Assembly (NCBI GenBank): GCA_024752435.1
Contig: CP103029.1
Coordinates: 1,860,001-1,924,000 of the forward strand
From: Allantophomopsis cytisporea
Lineage: Eukaryota; Ascomycota; Leotiomycetes; Phacidiales; Phacidiaceae
Direction of reading: 5' to 3'
DNA: 64,000 nt
This document shows, in pieces, positions 45,106-57,242 of the stretch. The stretch's first letter is position 1. Each line of letters opens with the position of its first letter. The translations under genes and the position numbers were made by a program. The notes beneath the pieces are model-generated. The model was not told where the DNA came from and searched no databases. It worked only from the letters and a program-made list of their open reading frames with translations.

Positions 45106-47427
45106 CTACTGCATCTCGACCTCCATTTCTGATTTGGTGCTTGGGCTCTTGGGGCGATGAGGTGGGTTCTTGCCAATGTTGAAGCCCAGTCCCGCAATCC
45201 CATCTCGGATACTCTGCAGCCCTCCTTGATTACCACCACTGACCTGTCGCGGAGTGTCCCCACTTGAAGCCACAGAACTCTCTACTCCGATCATAATGCC
45301 CCGGCCTTGACCATCAGCAGTAGGTCCAAGATACTTTTCTGTCGCAAGATTCACCGGCCCATTCATCTCCTCGTCTGTTCGGCCAAAGACCTCATACCAC
45401 CATCTCGTCTTATCTAGTTGTGGGAATATCAGACGTTCACGACCCTTCACTGTGTCGTCAACCTCACCACCATCATACTCTTTATTTGTGAAATCATCAC
45501 GACGCGCAAGAAAATAGTCCCATACACTACGGGTCCTATGCCTCAGGTCGGCATCCAGACGAGCCTTTTCGCAGTTATAGAGGAAAGTACCGTATTGACA
45601 CGAATATAAATGATAAAGTAATCGACGCAAGAAACGCTCATTGAACTCGAAACGAGTAGGATGTTGTCGGAGAAGTTGATATGTGGCATCGAGGAATTGA
45701 TGAAAAACTGGACTAGTCTCGGAGGGTTTTGTAGCATCGCCATCTGCGATGAACTCCTTCTCTGTGTTCTTCTTGCCGGACTTTGGAGACTCGTCGAATG
45801 GAATCATTTCACCTTCTGAATCGACCAAATCATCGGAGTTCTCAGGCTTCTTATTGAAGAATCGCTTCGCACTTGCAAAGGCATTTTCGAATGCTTCACT
45901 GCGCCCGTCGTTTTTACCACCTGGTTGTATCGCGCTACCTGCGAGGCCATCGTTCTGAACTGTAAACCACTTCTCACTGTTCAAGAATCCTGAACGATGT
46001 TGGAACATGTGTCCGAAAGAAAGGAAATCTTTCTCAACTAAGATGATAAAACCTTCCAAAGTTCTATAGTACGGATCAAGCATTAGTTGTGACAAAGCAC
46101 TTAGCTGACTCGTGCGATCCCATCCGTCCGAGCAATGAATCAAGACATGAGAATGATGTACTCCAACTTGTCTAGCAATGAGAGCAGAACCATCCAGTAA
46201 TCCGTTGATATGTTTCAACCACCCGCTCTTTGCGAGAAGCTCGCGATTAGGTGGTAGAGGCGTGATATCAGAATCCTTGATAGCTTCAATAACTTTGGCC
46301 AGCGATTTACGCATGACATGGATATTGTCAATTCCGAGGTAGACTTTCTTGGCGAACTTGTAGTTATCCATAGTTTCCGAACCCGCTCCTGCGGCCTGTT
46401 GAGCCAGAGCATTGACTTGTGGCCGAGCATCAACGATCAAGTTATGGCGCTGAGCACCATATACGTGAAGCTTCTCATTCAAATCCGGTGTATCGGCTAT
46501 CATATCGTCTTCATTCCGCTCGACATCAGTAGACTCGCTCAAACTGCTCGGAAGGTCATTTTGGCTCGATGATGGACTTAGTTTCGAATTTGGTGTGGCA
46601 TTCTCGGATACATCATTATTGGCAGATTGGGCGGAACAACATGCGCTGACAAGTCGTTCATCTTGAGCACTCCTATTTCCCCGAATACCTGTCAAGGGTT
46701 GTGCACTTCTCGTGATGGCACAGTTGTTGATGGGGTGTAGATAGGTCAACACAGGTATTCTGACTTTCGATCGAAATCGGCCAGCATAATTCAAAACATT
46801 ATCCGATATAGTTGTCGGAACAGCCAACAGAGACGGATATGTCGGACATAGCCCATAGTCGGCATTGATCGTAGATAGTCGCCATCCTCTATCAACACCT
46901 TTCTCACTGATTCCTTGACGACGCCATTCTGCCTTCGCATCGTATATTTCCCATCCATTAAGATCCTTTTCGATTTTGACGGGTCTATAACTGAAAGCAT
47001 ATAGTTTCTCGATCCTCCCAAGCTTACAAGTCAATGATCTTATACTTTCGAAAACTTCGCGAGCTTGTTGGTCGTCCGTGAAATTGATAGTGACAAAAGT
47101 AAAGTCTCGTCCTCGCAATCGTATCGAGGAAGCAAGTCCGGAACCTGGCGGCATTGGTCGGAAAACACAAGATGCTATGATAGGGTACGTAATCCACATC
47201 TCTCGAGGTTTTGGTTTGGGTGTTGCCTTTCCGTCTTGACTCTCATCCTCTAATCGTTTGAGTGGCTTCTCGATGATAACAAGATGGTGAGGCATCAGAT
47301 GTAGAGTGCCAGTGCTTGCTCTTGCTCGGGCAAGAATTTGTACATCTTCAACCTGTTTTTAAATTGAGCGTGTATTCAATTGTGGTATAGTAGCTTTCTT
47401 CACCTTCGTAATTTTTATCTTGTCCAT
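45106..47427 (-). CDS. YMR1: Myotubularin-family phosphoinositide 3-phosphatase
   Basis: Removes the 3-phosphate from PI3P and PI(3,5)P2 on endosomal/vacuolar membranes. Two exons: a 24-nt first exon 47427-47404 (MDKIKITK) and 47352-45106; 756 residues. The exon join creates the PH-GRAM start VEDVQILARARASTGTLHLM; the in-frame ATG at 47295 would delete this strand, so the two-exon start is preferred. Downstream are the inactive-looking N-terminal phosphatase parts (NADYGLCPTYPSLLAVPTTI, RSKVRIPVLTYLHPINN), the catalytic loop HCSDGWDRTSQL with Cys about residue 415, and LEKDFLSFGH-type motif (VEKDFLSFGHMFQHRSGF). The C terminus (from about 640) is low complexity. Longer than yeast Ymr1 by linkers rich in acidic and Ser residues. 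Confidence 0.94.
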
Positions 47428-47969
47428 CTTGTATGAGTGCGGGTAAGGCAACCTCCTAAATCATTGATTGCGGTGGGAAAAGAACAGTGAGATGTAGAAG
47501 CTTCAAAGACGAATCATGACCAGTATATTTCTCTTTTGTTGGTTCTAGGAAATTTGCCTGTGCTCGAGGAACGTATTTGGTGTCAGACGACGTTAGTAGG
47601 TGATATTGGATGATATGTACAAGTATGTATTGCGCAGATATCTGGACAAGGCTACCAGATTGAGAGTGAGATGCACAGCGTCACACCGTGGGGGGAGCTC
47701 AGCCGAAGATGATAGGCCTCATTCAGGCATCAGGAATGAATGACAGCCCCACCAGGCATACGCTATCATGCCCGATATATAAGGTATTAATCTCAATGCG
47801 ATCAGCCATCCTTGCACCTGCTGCACTAGGGTTATTCAAATCGCTTAGTCTCACGCACTTTTGAATTTCGAGATCACTTTTGACGACGACCGACGACGAC
47901 CAACGACACGACGAAATATCGACAATTTGAACCAGCTCCCTCGGTTCATTCATCTCATAAATCGTCAAC
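47428..47969. promoter_or_regulatory. Divergent promoter between YMR1 and RPS3
   Basis: Spacer of 542 bp between head-to-head starts. A telomere-like TAGGGTTA at 47827-47834 lies about 140 bp upstream of the RPS3 ATG, echoing the TTAGGG in the RPS5/RPS25 spacer and compatible with a Tbf1-type site. This assignment is inference. Confidence 0.4.
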
Positions 47970-48823
47970 ATGGCCTCCGCAGTTCCAGGTGCCGCTATGT
48001 AAGTTTTATCTACAATATCACTCTCTACATCGAAAATCGGCTAACAGCCTCGCCCAGCTCCAAGCGCCGCAAGTTCGTCGCCGATGGTGTCTTCTATGCT
48101 GAGCTCAACGAGTTCTTCCAGAGAGAATTAGCAGAAGAAGGGTACTCGGGCGTAGAAGTTAGGGTCACCCCAACTGTCACCGACATCATCATCCGCGCAA
48201 CTCACACCCAGGAGGTTCTCGGAGAGCAAGGAAGACGCATCCGCGAGCTCACTTCCCTCATCCAGAAGCGCTTCAAGTTCCCAGAGAACTCCGTCTCCCT
48301 TTACGCCGCCAAGGTCCAGAACCGTGGTCTTTCCGCTGTCGCTCAGTGCGAGTCCCTCAGATACAAGCTTCTTAACGGTCTTGCCGTCCGCAGAGCATGC
48401 TACGGTGTCCTCAGATTCATCATGGAGTCCGGTGCTAAGGGTTGCGAGGTCGTTGTCTCTGGTAAGCTGAGAGCTGCCCGTGCCAAGTCTATGAAGTTTA
48501 CCGACGGTTTCATGATCCACTCCGGTCAGCCAGCCAAGGACTTCATTGACCACGCCACTCGTCACGTTCTCCTTAGACAGGGTGTTTTGGGTATCAAGGT
48601 CAAGATCATGAGAGGTTCCGACCCAGAGGGCAAGTCTGGTCCACAGAAGACCCTCCCAGATTCCGTCACCATCATCGAGCCAAAGGAGGAGCAGGCCCCA
48701 GTTCAGCCACACAGCGAGGACTACGGTGCCAAGTTGGCTGCTACCCAGGCTGCTGCTGAGCAGGCCAGACAGGCCGAGCAGGCTGCTGCTGGTGAGGAGG
48801 CTCCAGCTGCTGAGGAGCAGTAA
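47970..48823 (+). CDS. RPS3: 40S ribosomal protein uS3
   Basis: Small-subunit head protein at the mRNA entry channel. Two exons: 47970-47998 and 48058-48823; 264 residues. The first exon encodes MASAVPGAAI. The type II KH domain lies at about residues 20-95 with KFVADGVFYAELNEFFQREL and the GxxG loop in LGEQGRRIRELTS; the C-terminal domain follows (LAVRRACYGVLRFIMESGAK, GCEVVVSGKLRAARAKSMKF, RQGVLGIKVKIMRG). The tail beyond about residue 220 is an Ala/Gln/Glu-rich extension (AAEQARQAEQAAAGEEAPAA), common in fungal uS3. The intron (47999-48057) interrupts just after the first codons, typical of fungal ribosomal genes. Confidence 0.97.
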
Positions 48824-50297
48824 GCGCTTTGTTTTGTTTCATGAGATGGATGGGCGTGTAGGGAAAATTCATTTACATGCGAGCTTTCATGGCAGTATGC
48901 TGTAATGGGCTCGTATAGCCAAGAATACAGGCTTCATAAAAATGTACAAAACGCCCCAATTGAGATGTGATCTTCTATGTGTGTTGTGAACTCGAAATGA
49001 CCTCCTAATAGGAATGTACGTCATGGCTTCTTGGACGAAATGGTACTCAAGTTCTGGATACATTCACATATAGCCAAACTCAATGCTACAAATATACAGG
49101 CATCTCAACTTTAGAGAAGTGATATTCACAAGCAATGGGGATTGCAACACTCATAATGAAACCACAAGACTTTTGTCCCACATAATGATTAACAGTAATT
49201 AAGAACTCAAGGGACAAGAGCACTTGAATTCCTAATTTGATAGCAACAGGCTCAACGCCAAGACTCTGAATCACCCAATGATTCATACTGACAATAGCAG
49301 CCTCGTCATACTTCTTACTCCTCTCTTACACATACATCAATATCAAAATTTATCTAGTCGTCGCCTAGATTCTGCTCCCATCACCAACCCACCTTATTGA
49401 AGGCAAGTGTAACTGTATTTGCTGGCTTGAGTGCTGCGCTACATAGTACCCGGCCCCCCTAAAAATCACTTGCATGATAACAAGACAGATGTCCCTTTCA
49501 CAATGCCTCGGCTTCATCTGGAGTACTCCGGGTGAGAGTATACGGCGCAAGTCTGAGTATTAGTGTGGTTTCGATGAGGTGAGTAAATATTAGTAAGACC
49601 TGTAAACTGAGTAGATGTTTGATAGATTGGGTTGAAAGAAGCCACCAATCGTATTCCCCACCGAGGGCTGTCAGCTGGATGAAGTAAATGGGATCGAAAG
49701 TAACAGGCGTGAGGTATTCATGAGCTCCCGAGATTCATCGCAAATTCCAAAAGCCATCTCACACAAGCCACAACCACCACACGAACTCATAGAGTACAGA
49801 CAGAATCGACCTGTATTCTATATCTTTTTCACAGCCACCATCTAGTATACATCCATCGCAACCACCGTTCCTACAAGTACAAGGCCGCGTCAAGAAAACA
49901 ACAAAAGAAAAAAGAAAAAAGAGTTTTGGAGAAAACATTCTAGCAAAGAACCCCCAATTCAACGCCGGATCATGTAGTCGTACTTATACCAGGCGTCCCA
50001 CACGCACAAAAAAATAAAAAAAATAAAAAAAATAACGCATCAAAACAGAAGAGCGTGTGGGGTTTCTCGCCAACATGTCCCCCATCACCCTTCCTACCTA
50101 CCTGCCCATTCCCAGAGAAGTTCCCCAAGCCTCGAAGAACCATTCCATATATACTTCCGGAGCCATACACTTTCCAGCTTCCATCTCTTCTCAATACAAA
50201 ACGAAAAAAATTCACCCATGCATTCCAATTCCAGGCCATTTCCAAATTCACATCTAAGCTGGGGTATTCTCTTCATTGTGTACCATGTAGCTTGCTA
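48824..50297. other. Intergenic, 1.5 kb
   Basis: 3' flanks of RPS3 (plus) and the NIPA-type gene (minus). A-rich tracts near 49906-49920 and 50008-50034 (A6-8 separated by single T). No gene supported; the frame at 49759-49962 (minus) is low complexity. Confidence 0.5.
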
Positions 50298-51893
50298 CTA
50301 CCTGCCTTTCGTCAGATCTCGCTCGACGGGATTACTGAAACTGCGCTTCCCGTTTGGAGTGTGGCCATTACTGGGCAGCGGGCTATCCTCATCGCTATCC
50401 TCGGCCAACTCATTCAACCCGAAGCCCGCGCTCCCCTCCTCATCGTATGCGTGCATGAGTCCTCGGCCCTCATTATGGGCATAGGCGCTTCCCTGCGAAA
50501 AGCGGTGGGTGTCGCCGGATCGGCGGGCTTGCATGCTGCGGCGCGTCTGGATGCTGCTTACAAGATCGGTAGCAATGCCGTCTTCGTGACCAGAGGCGAG
50601 GCGGCGGCCATCGGGATCGCCGCGGGAAAGGTTGAGTAGGTATACGCCTGTAAAGATGGTAAGGAAACCCGCGAGTAGCGAGATAGTGTTTACGGCATTT
50701 GTGGTGTTGAAACCCCGGAAGAGGATGAATGAGGCGCAGAGCGTCGCGGTCGTAAAGGTGACGTAGTAAAGTGGGTTGACGCTGTTTCTATTATTAGATC
50801 ATTGTGATTGTGAGGGCCTACGCGAAAAACTTACATGGAGGTTGGGAATTGACTGAGGGCTTTGTTAAAGTAGTTCATTTGCGTGAGAATGCAGACTGCT
50901 ACGAGAATAACGAAGACGTAGGTCGAGGGATGGGTGAATTGGTTGTTTCCAGCCAATGTCAATTTCAACGCAATGCCAAACGCCTTGACGGACATGACAG
51001 ATACAGATCCCACAGTCGAACAAATGGAGATGTAAATGAGTGGGTTCTTCTTTCCGTAGATCGGCGCGACTTTGTAAATCATGACGGTAGCGAAAACCGC
51101 AACGGCCAAACAGTAGAAGAGGAAGCCTATGAGAAGATCAGCATAAGTCTGAGCTCGAATTTATCTCAGGACTGAGAACGCACCTGGCTGAATAGCATAA
51201 TGCAAAATCTCATCAACTGTCTGGATTTCCTTGTCTGGAGGCGCATGCAGAACAATAATGACTGATCCAATCAAGCATATGGCGCACCCAAGTTTTCCCA
51301 AAACTCCCAACTCCTCTTTCAAGAAATATGATCCCAATACTGCTCCAATTAACACGCTCAATGCGCCTAGAGGGGTGACCAGAATTGCTGGTGCAAAAGC
51401 GTACGCTGCAAAGTTCGCAATTTCTCCGATGATCACTATGAAAGAAACAGATCAGTATATTCCATGTAGTCCGAATATGAACAAACATACACGTCACAAT
51501 ACCACCCCACCATATCGGACTTTTGAGATATGTAAATCCATCACCCTCGAACCCGTGTCGTTGTTCCGCATCTAAAAGTCCCTGTCCAGCGTGTTAAAGA
51601 ATGCTCGAGTACCGTAATTTCGAGATCTGGCTCGAACGGGAACCATCCCGCCAGTGATCGTACCTTTTTCGTAATGACAAAACTCGTGCCTACAGAATAG
51701 ATTGATCAGTTTCTAGCCGCAAGAATTCCTTGGGAGGGGCGTCTCTTACCAATAGCTAACGTAGACGTAATGGCCAATGCCAGACCTATGTACCTGTAGC
51801 ACGTCTCAGCACCCAGTATTGTATACAGTCGACGACGCAAGCTCGCGCTCCGGCTTCAGACTTGGTGAGTGAATCATACTTGTCTTCTAACAT
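50298..51893 (-). CDS. NIPA-type magnesium transporter (DUF803 family)
   Basis: Polytopic membrane protein of the NIPA/DUF803 group; animal members transport Mg2+. Seven exons: 51893-51880, 51793-51750, 51689-51664, 51581-51491, 51435-51184, 51126-50835, 50781-50298; 400 residues. Eight or nine hydrophobic segments are visible, starting with YIGLALAITSTLAIGTSFV-ITKKGLLDAE and then the family hallmark GEIANFAAYAFAPAILVTPL-GALSVLIGAVLGSYFLKE. Later come LGKLGCAICLIGSVIIVLHA-PP and the C-terminal SILFRGF-like segment (CASFILFRGFNTTNAVNTIS). The cytosolic tail of about 100 residues is hydrophilic, Ser/Asp-rich. The first three coding exons are only 14, 44 and 26 nt; frame and family similarity support them. 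Location (plasma or endosomal membrane) cannot be told. Confidence 0.9.
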
Positions 51894-54558
51894 GATTGCG
51901 CAGAAAAGTGCAATCCAATATCAATTTATCAATTCCGAGACACAGAGGCGACTAGAGCTTCAAGCTCGCGCCCACTGATAGAGTATGTGTCGTCAAAGCC
52001 GCAACCCGGAATGGAGGATGAGTTTCGACGAGGTGTTTTCCAGCCGTGGTCTTTGATACTTCTTTGTCGTTTGGATTTCCTCGTCTCTCAAAGGCGAACC
52101 CTTTTCTTGTAGGCGTAGGAGTCGTTGAGGATTCGTGGTCGTTCGAAGCGCAGGGAGGAAATGGGTTTATCCTCTTAACGAGCGTCGCAATCGGCTCTAT
52201 GTTAATCGCCTCTACCCACTGAATACCACTGCAAACGAGCGACTAGGTGAACTGGACCAGTGACAAGGGACCTGAACTTTTTTTTATTTTAATTCCGTCG
52301 CAGAGTGACAGATGAGTTGATGTTTGGTGAGAATTGTGAGAGAGTCGATGAGATAAAAATAAAACAAAGTACGTAGTAGTAAAGTATGTACAGGATGATT
52401 TACCACACCTGGATGTTCAGTAGTGTCTATCCTGTCTATTCTCTTCTCTGTCTATACCTGTTTTGTAATATGTGATGAAATTCAGGTACAAGAAGTAGAG
52501 TAGGACCTTTGAAGCGTAGATCGGTTGAAGGGTTGAAGGGCTGAAGTGGTTCGAGTGTTGGAGTGTTTGACTTTTGCATGCGGCTTTCACTCTCTCGAGT
52601 GAGTAGTCGAGTCACTTTACGTTATGTTACGACTTCACTCATTCGCCCGAGTGTCGAGTGTCGAGTGTCACCTTACTCGCCTTTACTTTTATTCTCGACT
52701 CTGGTAAATCTTGATTGAATCTGGGAAGTTTGGGAGTCTGGGGCTCTCGGATTGAGTTGTGGTCTGTGATCAACAAGGGAGTGTCCTTAGAGTGCCCTGA
52801 GAGTGTCTTGAGAGAGAGTATGCTGAGAGCTGTGTTCTGAGAACAAATATCCGGAGAGTAGAGAGAGAGTATCCTTGGATCACCTGGAAGTCAAAGTTTC
52901 ATAATAATGTACACGAGCATACAAGCATCAGAAGACCCGGTGAGTTGAATGAGTTGCATCGTGAGTTGCACAAAATAACCGTTGCTGCGCGCATAATGTG
53001 TGTATACGTACGTACATAATGCGTACAACACCAAAGTGTAATTCATAAAGTATCTATCCATCTATCCATCCACTCATTCATATTGTATGTAAGTACTGAC
53101 AGCTGTAGGTACTGCCACACACGAGTACATACTACTTACTCTACTTAATTACAATCACTTCCTAATCCTTCCCTTCCCTTTTCCTTCCTCCGTTTGTCTT
53201 CTGTTCATCCTTACATCTCAGACAGTACCTAACAATCCGCGACTAAAGTCGCAGAACAAGCCTCTATGGCACCACACCTGCACCACTTACACCCCCTGGG
53301 CCCCCTGGTGTCCCTGGCATACCCGGTCATACTGCTGCACTTGGTCGCTATTCCTGAGCCAGAGCCGAAACGCTCACGCTTTTCAGGGCTCGTTGGCGTG
53401 GTGGTGGCCACCCCTGAGCCTCTGAGGCCGCGCAACACGTGTGGAGTTCAGTAAAATTCGGGGATTTAGATTAGTTACTTTAATTTAGCATGCTGATCGT
53501 CCATGATCAAAAGGGAAGTGCGAAAAGCTTGGATACGCGAAAGTCAGTACATACTAAACAATTGATTCCCGTAAGTAGTCGGGATTGCGTCAAAAAATAT
53601 TTGCATACAGACTTCTTCGGTACTTACATAGCTTTGAATAACTCTTGTTATGGTCTCAAAAAGTCCATTGCTTCCGATCTTTGCATATCGCTGCCCACAA
53701 AGATTACACAAAGTAGATCTTGATACAACGATGACTCTCTACGTAATAAACTCAAACTTCCACCCTGAAACACTAAAATCTTCCTTAATCATGGCACTCG
53801 ACAATTGCATGCATATTCAAAAAAAAAAAATCAGTCTTCTTAGAATTGCATGTTTCCTCCCCTTCTGGTCTCGATGTCTAAAGTAAGGTAGGTGAATAGA
53901 TAGCTAAGCTCATCCCCATTAAGCTACGACTATTCCAGAATGCCATCCACCAAGTGCTTCAGGACGCCGTCCCTCAGTATCATATCCGAGTGTCTGTCCC
54001 AAGTAAAAGAGAATATTCCTCCCAGTGGTACCACCCGCCATCACGTTTTTGTAACAAGGAACCTACTTGCCCTCATAAAGCCACACACCCGCAACGTTGT
54101 AGGGCAAACCCCTCCAAAAGGATGAATACATTATCCTCCAAGCAAGCTCTTTGGACAGTCTTCTCGTCCACCACTCGGGCCGGGTCGCCAACCCCAAACG
54201 CCCAATAATCAAGCGATGGACCATATCGAACTTGCTAGTAACAGTAGATATGAAGTGGGGAGATCTTCAAAAGGGTATCGAGTACTTTTTTTTCGGTGCG
54301 CAAAATTCAAAAGAAAATGGGAAGGGTTTGGATTTGTATCTAAGCTTACCTGCCGTCAACTGTCATCGTTATCATTGTTAGCTATGTGAGTATCCCTGGT
54401 TTGTGTCAAGGTCAATCGTTAGTTGTTGGGTGAAAGGGGTTAAATCCAGGAAGGGTGCGTCGTTGGGTTGTAGACGAAAGAACAATAGGACAACTCCACG
54501 CAAAGGCTACGTGAGAGTCCAATGCATTCCACGAAGAATACTCAGGAGCTTTGATAAC
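51894..54558. other. Gene-free stretch, 2.7 kb
   Basis: Upstream region of the NIPA gene and 3' flank of the acidic protein gene. No supported gene. Contains GAGT-rich tandem motifs (52590-52870) and a short frame with collagen-like Gly-Pro-Pro triplets near 53270-53355 that is bounded by stops. A run of A's lies at 53819-53829. Confidence 0.5.
52648..52668. repeat. CGAGTGT tandem repeat
   Basis: Three perfect tandem copies of the heptamer CGAGTGT. Related CGAGTGA/GAGAGTGT words recur over the next 200 bp, and a near-palindrome ACTCTCTCGAGTGAGT lies at 52590-52605. All are upstream of the NIPA gene. Confidence 0.65.
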
Positions 54559-57242
54559 TCAGGAACGCAATCGTTTGGCATCTGTTGAAAAATTAGACAG
54601 ATGAAAATTTATCATTGCATAGTGGAGAGTAGCTTACCTTGGTTTTCATTCTCACCCTCATCATGCTCATCTACACTCGAGCGTCGTCTTTTTCCGACTG
54701 AGGATGGCGATTGAGCAGCCTGTGTCTCATTATTTGGTGGCTCTTCATCGTCGTAGTCGATCTCGTCCTCATCGTCGTCTGCTTTGTGCAGGGACTCAGC
54801 TTGTTCCTCAATAATGGGTTCCAGAATTGATGGTTCCGTTACATCGAAGGCTTCGTTATAGTCTATCTCATCTGCTGCTTGAAGGTCGCCGACCACAGTC
54901 ACACTCCCTGATGACTGATCCTCTTCTCCAAGATGTGAATCGAAGTCTTCGGGCCTTGTTTCCTGGGTAGAACGATCCATCTGGGTAGTCTGATATTGAA
55001 TCTCGGTGAACTCATCTTGGGGGATCTCGGGATCATCGACATTGGTGACAGTGGGTTCGTTCGTGTCGCTTACATCTTGCTCATCATCCTGTTCGTCGTC
55101 TTGGTCGTAGTACAGAGTATCTTCGCCATGTTCCGCCAGGGTAGTGTTATCAAATTCATCGTCTTGGGTTAGTGCTCCAACAGCAGTCTGGTCCTCGACT
55201 GTCAATTCCTCGCCTGTATGGCCATGTGATTCCTGACTGTTTTGATTACGGTCGTTATCTGGGTCATCAAACTGTTGTTCATTCTTCTCAGTTTGCTGAA
55301 CTTCTTGCACACCAATTTGCTCATCGGATGTCTGGTTGGCCCCGGAAAGAACTTCTCGGGTGGTGTCGACTTCTTCGTTGGCTATCGAGACAGATCGTCG
55401 TCGAAGCTCATCTTCTTTCGCTTGGTATTCGGCTATAATTAAATTGTTACATTCTGAACAAAAGCACACACTTGGTTGATAACAGGGTTTAACGGAATAA
55501 GGTGAAATACCATTGTCTTCTTCTTCTTGGGGGCTCTGTGCTGGTGATCCGCTGTTCGTTGACTTGGCAGGTGCATTCTCAGTATCGTCCTCATCCTCAC
55601 TGTAGTCGAGCAGATCCCCGTCACCGGTACCTTCACCAGTACCTTCCTGATTCTCATGCGCCTCTGCTGACACATCTGCAGTAGTAGGAAGCGGAGCTGC
55701 AGCAACTTTTTGCTCTTCGATGTTCTGGTCATGAGTAGCGAAGCTATCAGAATGTGCTACCTCACCATTCACGCTAACAGCTTCATCCTCGTTGCTGTCC
55801 GGGTTGTTCTGCGTAACTTTAGAACCATCTGCATCTGGATGGATTTCCTGTTGCTCTACTCCGTCTAATCCAGTTATTTCACTTGGATCAACACCATCTT
55901 CGTAGTAGCCGTCCTCTTGAATCTCCGATTCTTCAATCTGGTTGAATTGCTCTTGCTCATCGAGGCTCTCAGTACCCTCGTCCCATGTGGCCACAAGTTG
56001 AGAAAGTCCTTTACCTTCACTAGCACTGGTTCTGAGACTGGCAAACTTTTTTGCAAAATCTGGACGAAGGCCAATGGTCACATGAACTGGGCTTGGAGTA
56101 GTCACGCCGTCGTTCCGCGACAGCTCGTCGTACAGATCAAGCACTTGCAAGAACGTCAATTCTGAAATGTTTGTGGATGTCTAGATACAATTAGCTTGTG
56201 GCATTCATATATGGAGATGTAATGTACTGACCTCACTAAGTTCGATGCCCAACTCGTCAATAGCAAGACATAATTCATCTTCCGCAGAAACCTCCTCATG
56301 GATGACGTCCTTTAATGCTGCAAGGAAAGTGGGCAATGGCTCATGGATCATAGATCGATTCTCCAAGAAGAAAAGATCAGGGTGGTCAGCATCCGTCGAG
56401 GAGAACATCTCATATTCTGTATCTTGATAGATGACTGTGATCTTCCTCTCTACGAAAGATGACTCAACATTGGGCTCAACTGGTCCTTCCGTAGTATTAG
56501 GCGTGATCTCCGGCGTCTGAACAGTCTCACTAGATTCAATATGCTTCTGCTCCTCAATTTCAAGATGTGCAGTACTTTCTTTCAAAGCTTCTTCAGGCTG
56601 CGTGGGAGCTTGAGTAGAATCTTCGGGGTCCACCAGTGTTGCTTCTGGGACCTTATTTTCAATGGTCTCTTCGGATACTGGAACTGGTTCACTGACTTCC
56701 ACAACAGGAATGGTGGCAGTCTGGTCCTCGTTGCTTGTCAATAAAGTAGGTGGCTCGATCTGCACTTCCTCTGCAACCAAAACATCGTCCGTAGTTGGAT
56801 TGTCACCGCTCATATTTGGGACATCTTGAGCTGAATAAGTTTGATCAACCTCCTGCGTTCTATCCCATTCATTGTTGCTCATGTTTGCTGTCATCATCTC
56901 CTCCGTGATATCGACAGTTTCTTCTTGCGCGTCACGAACTTCCTCATCAGGATCAACTTCGACATCGTTCATGGACAAAGAATGGTGGTCATCATCCGCC
57001 ATGAGATCGTCATCTCCATTCTGAGGATGATCGCCTTGCAAATCATCGAAACTGTCGTTGAAGTCGATGTCAGACTGGGCATCTTCAATAACGTAATCTT
57101 CGTCTACTGCACCACCTATGTCGATATCGATATCGATGTCATCTCCCATTATGCTATGGCCGTTGTCTGAAGATATCTCCATGCTATCTTCACCCATGGT
57201 GGTGGGAGCCAGATGGCTACTCTGAAGTTGCCCGAAGCTCAT
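54559..57242 (-). CDS. Acidic low-complexity protein, function unknown
   Basis: I do not recognise this 832-residue protein. Exons: 57242-56232, 56180-55511, 55432-54638, 54581-54559. It is strongly acidic (Asp/Glu/Gln-rich), beginning MSFGQLQSSHLAPTTMGEDS and containing IDIDIDIGGAVDEDYVIEDA. The only globular-looking part spans the first exon junction, at about residues 290-390: MIHEPLPTFLAALKDVIHEE, DELCLAIDELGIELSE-TSTN, TFLQVLDLYDELSRNDG and VHVTIGLRPDFAKKFASLR. An [DE]IDY[ND][DE]-like motif recurs (EIDYNE, EIDYDD, LLDYSE). The basic C terminus (GKRRRSS...DAKRLRS) looks like a nuclear localisation signal. The 78-nt intron 55510-55433 is a multiple of three without stops, so its retention is possible. 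Start is the first ATG in frame. Divergent from delta-COP. Confidence 0.82.
57057..57140 (-). repeat. Asp/Ile-coding low-complexity tract
   Basis: Within the acidic protein gene, a run of GATATCGAT-type hexamers encodes IDIDIDIGG (about 57115-57140), next to the SDIDFNDSFDDL segment. Short tandem GATATC units make this prone to length change. Confidence 0.5.

Noticed and set aside
48128..48712. 194-codon minus-strand frame over RPS3
   Set aside because: Antisense to a highly codon-biased ribosomal gene; a known artefact of such bias.
49906..50034. A-rich tracts as a possible retroposon poly(A) tail
   Set aside because: No adjoining coding remnant or target-site duplication visible.
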